From Coriobacteriia bacterium (GTDB taxonomy: Bacteria > Actinomycetota > Coriobacteriia > Anaerosomatales > JAAXUF01), in contig JARLGT010000126.1 of NCBI GenBank assembly GCA_031292615.1, positions 1-38,876 of the forward strand: DNA of 38,876 nucleotides, read 5' to 3'. Under the pieces are notes generated by a model. That model searched no databases, was not told the origin of the DNA, and saw only the letters and a list, made by a program, of their open reading frames with translations. Of the stretch, positions 34,902 to 38,876 are shown piece by piece (position 1 is the stretch's first letter; each line of letters starts with the position of its first letter). Both the position numbers and the translations under genes were made by a program.

Positions 34902-35492
34902 CTAGCGCGCCACCAATGTTGGCGCGACGACGATGCGGAACCATAGTGCCCACGTCATGAGTACCAGGAACGCGGGAATCGCCGCGATCGCCCAGATGCG
35001 CTGCCGGCGAACGAACTGCTCGGCGGGCTGCTTGTCGTTGACGCGCCGGAAGGCGAGGCCGTTGGCGCGCTTGCCGAACCACCACTGGAACGTCAACGTG
35101 ACGGCAAAGACAACGCCCGCACCAACCCAGCCTATCGTGCCGCCCTTGGAAGCCGTGTCCAGGATGGTATCGGCGAACAGCCAGATCGGCAGGAAGATCA
35201 CGCCGATCCACTGGTCGTGGGCCGGGCCCCAGATGAACGGGAGAAGGAATGCGGCCCAGTTAAAGCCCGGGAGCGTGGGCGCCGCGTCGTCGTCGATGAG
35301 CACGATCTCACCGGTCACGCCGTCGGCCGGATGACCTTTGGGGCAGCTACCGTCGGGTGCACGTTCGATGATGTGGTCGCAGTACACGCAGTAGCCTGCG
35401 ACGCGGACGTCGAGCCGCGCGTCGTCGAGCGGAGCGAAGTCTTTGGGGCTCGCCGCGGCGGATCCCGACGCGATGTTCTCGGCGTCAGCCAA
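34902..35492 (-). CDS. Zinc-ribbon membrane protein (DUF2628-like)
   Basis: The start is a TTG at 35492 that overlaps the DUF554 stop and has GGGAGG five bases upstream; 196 residues. Cys35-x2-Cys38, Cys50 and His54 form a zinc ribbon at the N-terminus (YCVYCDHIIERAPDGSCPKGH). Three or four membrane helices follow, with FNWAAFLLPFIWGPAHDQW in the first, a pattern typical of DUF2628-type small membrane proteins. Function is unknown. It is third in NYN-DUF554-zinc ribbon and ends about 100 bases from the start of the envelope operon's promoter. Confidence 0.72.
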   Translation of the reverse strand: MADAENIASGSAAASPKDFAPLDDARLDVRVAGYCVYCDHIIERAPDGSCPKGHPADGVTGEIVLIDDDAAPTLPGFNWAAFLLPFIWGPAHDQWIGVIFLPIWLFADTILDTASKGGTIGWVGAGVVFAVTLTFQWWFGKRANGLAFRRVNDKQPAEQFVRRQRIWAIAAIPAFLVLMTWALWFRIVVAPTLVAR

Positions 35493-36243
35493 AGAAGCCT
35501 CCCACGATCGCTGCGATGATGATGGCAGGCAGCATGTTGCCCACGGGCAGACGTTTGATACCGGAGAGGTCCAGGCCGATGCAGAGAATCAGCGCACCAC
35601 CGACGCAGGTGATGGACTGGAGCACAGCCACTGTCATGAACGGCTGAATCGCATGCGCGGACAGCGCAATGCCGCCTTGGATAATGATGACCGGGATTAC
35701 CGAGAGCCCAACACCAACTCCCAGCGTGGTGGCCAAGAACAGCGCGGCGATGCCGTCGAGCGTCGACTTGAGGTAGAGCAACTGGTGGTTGCCCAGTCCG
35801 TCGCCGATCGACCCAAGCACGGTCATCGCACCCACACAGAACAGCAGCGAGGCGGTTACGAAGCCCTCGACGAGCGTGTGGCCCTTCTCCCCCGGCTCAT
35901 CGCCAGCCTCCTTGGCCGAGGGCGAGAACCACGGAATCCGATAGCTCACGTCCTGCAGCCACTCTCCGAAGCGCCCCAGCCAGTACTCGATGCCGATGGC
36001 CTCACCCACGAGCGAGCCGACGGCGAGCGATCCGACGAGTACGATCGGAGCGTACTGGCCTAGGCGCGTCTCGCCCATCTTGGCCAGACCGCTGATCGCC
36101 ATCGAGGCGCCGATGATGAATGTCGACAGCCCGATCGCCTTAAAGACGATGGAGCGGAACCTCTCGTGAATGGCCTTGCCGAACATAAGGCCGAGGGTCG
36201 TTCCGGCCAGAATCGTGATCACGTTCAGGATGACACCGTCCAC
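35485..36243 (-). CDS. DUF554 family membrane protein (YdfK/YqgA-like)
   Basis: This 252-residue protein starts at a GTG at 36243. Six or seven helices are present. The N-terminal NVITILAGTTLGLMFGKAI, LVGSLAVGSLVGEAIGIEYWL, and the glycine-rich FCVGAMTVLGSIGDGLGN are the family's best conserved blocks, with STLDGIAALFLATTLGVGVG next. DUF554 proteins look like transporters of small ions or solutes; function is unknown. It lies 22 bases after the NYN gene and is translationally coupled to the zinc-ribbon gene. Confidence 0.9.
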   Translation of the reverse strand: MDGVILNVITILAGTTLGLMFGKAIHERFRSIVFKAIGLSTFIIGASMAISGLAKMGETRLGQYAPIVLVGSLAVGSLVGEAIGIEYWLGRFGEWLQDVSYRIPWFSPSAKEAGDEPGEKGHTLVEGFVTASLLFCVGAMTVLGSIGDGLGNHQLLYLKSTLDGIAALFLATTLGVGVGLSVIPVIIIQGGIALSAHAIQPFMTVAVLQSITCVGGALILCIGLDLSGIKRLPVGNMLPAIIIAAIVGGFFG

Positions 36244-36265
36244 TAACGCCTCGACTCCTCGATAG

Positions 36266-36757
36266 CTACTTATCGTCCTCGGTCAGCCACAGGTCTTTCA
36301 GCTCCCGCGTGATCGCATTGGCTCCACGCGGAAGCCCCGCGTCGCGCGCGATCGAACCCCGGGACTTGGATCGCGGCTTGCCGCGCGCCGCTTCGAACAG
36401 GGTGCTTGCCTCCCGCAACTCCACCTTCACGGTCGCGCGCTCGCTTGCTCGACGCCCCAGGTCGCGATCCGAACTCACCACCACCACGTCGCCCTTCTCG
36501 CGCGACGCGATTCGCACGATCTCGTCGTCGGCAGAGTGCTGGTGTGCGTAGACGATCTCGACAGGCACTCCTCCCCCGGTCGAGAGCCCAGGGCCACCCT
36601 CTCCGTCAAAGACTACAACGACCCGCCCGCCTCCGAGGAGGTCGCGCCCGCGCACCCGAAGCCGAGCGACCAGCGCGTCGCGCTGATCCTCGAGGGACAG
36701 TGACGAGGTCGCCGAGTCACGGCGGGTGACGTTGTAGCCGTCCACGATAAAGAGCAT
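36266..36757 (-). CDS. NYN domain protein, YacP/Rae1-like ribonuclease
   Basis: ATG at 36757 follows AGGA; the GTG at 36763 is less likely. The 163 residues show LFIVDGYNV (first metal-binding Asp), VVVVFDGEGG, the ADDEIVRIA helix and VVVVSSDRDLGRRA, the four acidic blocks of NYN/PIN nucleases of the YacP type. The Bacillus relative Rae1 cuts mRNA on translating ribosomes. The C-terminus is Arg/Lys-rich. It heads the leftward NYN-DUF554-zinc ribbon transcript, whose likely promoter shares an operator with the rightward ABC-YhgE genes. Confidence 0.88.
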   Translation of the reverse strand: MLFIVDGYNVTRRDSATSSLSLEDQRDALVARLRVRGRDLLGGGRVVVVFDGEGGPGLSTGGGVPVEIVYAHQHSADDEIVRIASREKGDVVVVSSDRDLGRRASERATVKVELREASTLFEAARGKPRSKSRGSIARDAGLPRGANAITRELKDLWLTEDDK

Positions 36758-36803
36758 GCACACATCCTACGCCAGCGCTCCGACACGAGTAAGAGCTCGG
36801 CGC

Positions 36804-36856
36804 TTGACCGTCTGGGCGTCGCCGCATTACTATACTGACTAGTCAGTTTAACCCAA
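36804..36856. promoter_or_regulatory. Divergent promoters sharing a TetR-type palindromic operator
   Basis: ACTGACTAGTCAGT at 36834-36847 is a perfect 14-bp palindrome. Rightward, TTGACC (36804-36809) and TACTAT (36828-36833) are 18 bases apart. Leftward, TTGGGT (36851-36856) and TATAGT (36829-36834) are 16 bases apart. The palindrome lies at the rightward -10 and inside the leftward spacer, so one protein could close both. Such short symmetrical sites around GACTAGTC are typical of TetR-family repressors, which often control YhgE/Pip genes; no TetR gene is in the window. Confidence 0.72.
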
Positions 36857-36896
36857 GGAGACAAGGCCGCGCCGCCGGCCGGGAAGCGACACAGAG

Positions 36897-37586
36897 ATGA
36901 GCGACAGGGAGATCGCCGTTCGCGCCGAGCGCGTTCGACTCTCGGGGGGCGATCGAAGGGTCTACCCCGCCACGACATTCGAGATTCCGGCTGGCTCGGT
37001 TGCGGCCTTCTTGGGCGCATCGGGCACCGGCAAGACCTCGTTGCTGTTGACGATTGCCGGACGCATGCGCGGCTGGCATGGCTGCGTCGAGGTTGACGGC
37101 GTCGACGCCGCCCGTCACAGCGCTCGCGTTCGCGGTCTGGTGGGGATGGGCGTGATGGCCGGCGTCAACGACCTCGCCGAGGCACTCACCCCCGCTCAGC
37201 ACGTCACCGAGGCGCACGTCTTCGTCCCGCGCCTGAAGCGCTCCGTCTATCGCGACGTTCTCGCCGAGGTCGGGCTGGACGCCGCCGCCCACATGCAGGT
37301 CAAGCGCCTCGACGCCGAGCAGCGCATCCGGCTCGGGATTGCGCTTGCCATCGTACGCGACGTGCGGGTAATCGTGGTCGATGACCTCGATCGGGACCTC
37401 AACCAAGAGGAGCGCACGCGCGTGCTCGCTCTCCTCCACAAACTCGCCGAGGACGGCCTGACCGTCCTGTTCGCCTGCGTCGACGAGGCCACCGCCTCCC
37501 ACGCCGACATCGTGATCCCAGTCGAGGATGTCGAGCCGGTCTCCCCCATCTCGTCACGGGGGGTGCGCACTCATGCGGTCGCTTAG
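36897..37586 (+). CDS. Degenerate ABC-type ATPase encoded with YhgE/Pip
   Basis: This 229-residue protein keeps Walker A, GASGTGKTS (40-48), and the Walker B strand RVIVVDD, but the signature LSGGQ is LDAEQ (138-142), the catalytic Glu is Asp163, and the H-loop His is absent (LFACVDEA). Each change would weaken hydrolysis. The ATG is poorly spaced from GGGAAG; AAGGAG lies 37 bases upstream, too far to act. It overlaps the YhgE gene by 14 bases, so a regulatory or partner role for YhgE is likely. No separate transmembrane permease is encoded nearby. Confidence 0.82.
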   Translation: MSDREIAVRAERVRLSGGDRRVYPATTFEIPAGSVAAFLGASGTGKTSLLLTIAGRMRGWHGCVEVDGVDAARHSARVRGLVGMGVMAGVNDLAEALTPAQHVTEAHVFVPRLKRSVYRDVLAEVGLDAAAHMQVKRLDAEQRIRLGIALAIVRDVRVIVVDDLDRDLNQEERTRVLALLHKLAEDGLTVLFACVDEATASHADIVIPVEDVEPVSPISSRGVRTHAVA

Positions 37587-38876
37587 ACTCGCGGGGCTCA
37601 CGCTCAAGAGCATGCTCACCGACACGCCGATCCTGCGAGCCGCAGTGGTGGCGATCATCCTCGTGCCCCTGCTCTACGGTGCTCTGTACCTCTGGGCGTT
37701 CTGGGACCCCTACGGCAAGCTCGACGAGATGCCGGTGGCGGTGGTCAACCTGGACCACTCCGTTGTGGTCAAAGGCATCAAGATCGACGGCGGGCACGAT
37801 CTGGTCAAGGCACTCACCGACGGCAAGGATGTTGGATGGAAGGTCGTCTCCGCCGAGGAAGCCGCCGAGGGCCTCAAAGAGCGTCGCTACTACCTTTCGC
37901 TGACCATTCCCGCCGACTACTCGGCGAAACTGGGCACGGCGCAGAGCGACAATCCGGTTCGAGCCGAGCTCAAAGTCGTGGCGCAGGAGTCGTCGAACAT
38001 GCTCGCGTCGCAGATCATGCAGCGCGTGTTCTCCGAGGTACGCGCGGGCGCCGCCGAAAGCGCCTCGCGCGGCTACATCGACAACATGTACCTCGGATTC
38101 TCCGATGCACACGACGGCATGACCGACGCGGCCCTGGGCGCCAAGGACCTGCGCGACGGCCTGCAGACCGCGCGCGACGGCGCGAAGAAACTCGCGGCCG
38201 GCGCCGACACCGCCGACGATGGCGCGCACAGCCTGGCAGCGGGGCTTGGCACTCTCGTCTCGGGCGCGGGCGATGCCGACACCGGCGCACGCAAGCTCGC
38301 AGTTGGGACGCGCACGTTGTCGATCGGCCTTCTCGACGCCCGCGTGGGCGCGGCCTCACTGGACGCAGGCGCGTCGCAGCTCGCGACCGGGGTTGCCTCG
38401 GCCAACGCTGGCGCGAAGAGCGTCGCTGGCGGCTCGGCGTCGCTTGCCAGCGGGCTGACCACCGCGAAGAGCGGTGCCACCCAGGTGGCCGGCGGCTTGG
38501 GGCAGCTCTCGACGGGCGCCACGCAGCTTGACGCCGCACTCGGGCAGCTCTCAGGTGGCGCCGATGCGCTCTCGGGCTCGGCGGACGACCTGAGCGACGG
38601 CGCGGCCCGTCTCAAGAGCGGCGTGCACGATGCGCTGTCCCAAGTCAGTGATGCGAAGGACGGCGCCAAGCAAGTGCGCGACGGCGCAAGCGGCGTCTCG
38701 GCTGCACTGCACGCCTATCTCGACGCTCACCCTGAAGCGGCGAACGACCCGACGTTCCAGCAGGCGCTGGGGGGCGCCGATGCGGTCAAGGACGGCAGCA
38801 AGCAGCTCTATGACGGCTTGGATGCGGCGGGAGCCGACGCCCCGGCACTCGCAGGCGGAGCCGACCAGGTCGCCGA
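37573..38876 (+). CDS. YhgE/Pip family membrane protein, N-terminal part (runs off the window)
   Basis: The ATG at 37573 overlaps the ATPase stop; 434 codons are visible and the frame is open at the window end. One membrane helix near residues 22-45 (containing VVAIILVPLLYGALYLWAF) is followed by the conserved MPVAVVNLDHSV and the ABC-2-like extracytoplasmic region. From about residue 185 there is a long array of Ala/Gly/Leu-rich 11-residue-like repeats (GAxxLAxGLxxL and similar), typical of YhgE/Pip. These proteins include phage-infection receptors (Pip) and parts of export machines, including ESX-type secretion partners. The C-terminal membrane helices lie outside the window. Confidence 0.9.
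   Translation, partial: MRSLRLAGLTLKSMLTDTPILRAAVVAIILVPLLYGALYLWAFWDPYGKLDEMPVAVVNLDHSVVVKGIKIDGGHDLVKALTDGKDVGWKVVSAEEAAEGLKERRYYLSLTIPADYSAKLGTAQSDNPVRAELKVVAQESSNMLASQIMQRVFSEVRAGAAESASRGYIDNMYLGFSDAHDGMTDAALGAKDLRDGLQTARDGAKKLAAGADTADDGAHSLAAGLGTLVSGAGDADTGARKLAVGTRTLSIGLLDARVGAASLDAGASQLATGVASANAGAKSVAGGSASLASGLTTAKSGATQVAGGLGQLSTGATQLDAALGQLSGGADALSGSADDLSDGAARLKSGVHDALSQVSDAKDGAKQVRDGASGVSAALHAYLDAHPEAANDPTFQQALGGADAVKDGSKQLYDGLDAAGADAPALAGGADQVA

Overview
The window is GC-rich throughout, with dense, overlapping, Shine-Dalgarno-led genes. It reads as a bacterial chromosome with the 3' part of a tailed-phage prophage at its left end. The cluster ppx/GppA-DUF501-ftsB, with enolase and mazG nearby, is typical of Actinobacteriota. 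A K+-independent-type pyruvate kinase, a diheme lipoprotein and Firmicutes-like YhbD/bactofilin, DrrAB and YhgE/Pip genes fit an anaerobic Coriobacteriia-like lineage better than a mycolic actinomycete. The taxonomic call is inference.

Positions 1 to about 10,320 are prophage late genes, all on the + strand. They run from a fibronectin-type tail protein and a 1,204-residue tail-tip protein (SGNH-like module, four short repeats, hub, fibronectin-like domain, S74 self-cleaving chaperone) through a small coiled-coil protein, two membrane proteins, a lipoprotein with a DUF1906 glycosidase-like fold, a papain-like cysteine peptidase, a holin-like protein, a metallophosphoesterase and a small orphan. 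A strong terminator closes the region. Next comes the 3' end of a tRNA-Leu(UAA) gene, the likely integration target. No integrase, capsid or repressor gene lies in the window, so most of the phage is to the left.

From 10.3 to 22.7 kb the genes are on the - strand in three transcription groups. The first, ftsB-DUF501-ppx followed by tRNA-Leu, covers division and phosphate signalling. The second is a methyltransferase, pyruvate kinase and a PASTA-like diheme lipoprotein. The third is mfd-prsA-mazG-eno, covering repair, secretion folding, nucleotide cleaning and glycolysis.

From 22.9 to 29.7 kb the region is mixed: two tandem paralogous MFS exporters and nth (+), an isoprenylcysteine-methyltransferase-like protein and a flavin reductase coupled to a truncated GGDEF remnant (-), and a GT4 glycosyltransferase (+).

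From 29.7 to 34.8 kb a - strand operon joins a LiaF-like sensor, a PspC protein, a YhbD-type DNA-binding protein, a bactofilin and a DrrAB-type ABC exporter behind one promoter covered by a perfect 11+11 dyad. I read it as an envelope-stress module. From 34.9 kb to the end, a zinc-ribbon membrane protein, a DUF554 protein and a YacP-like NYN nuclease (-) diverge from a degenerate ABC ATPase and a YhgE/Pip protein (+). Both directions share a 14-bp perfect palindrome of the kind bound by TetR-type repressors.
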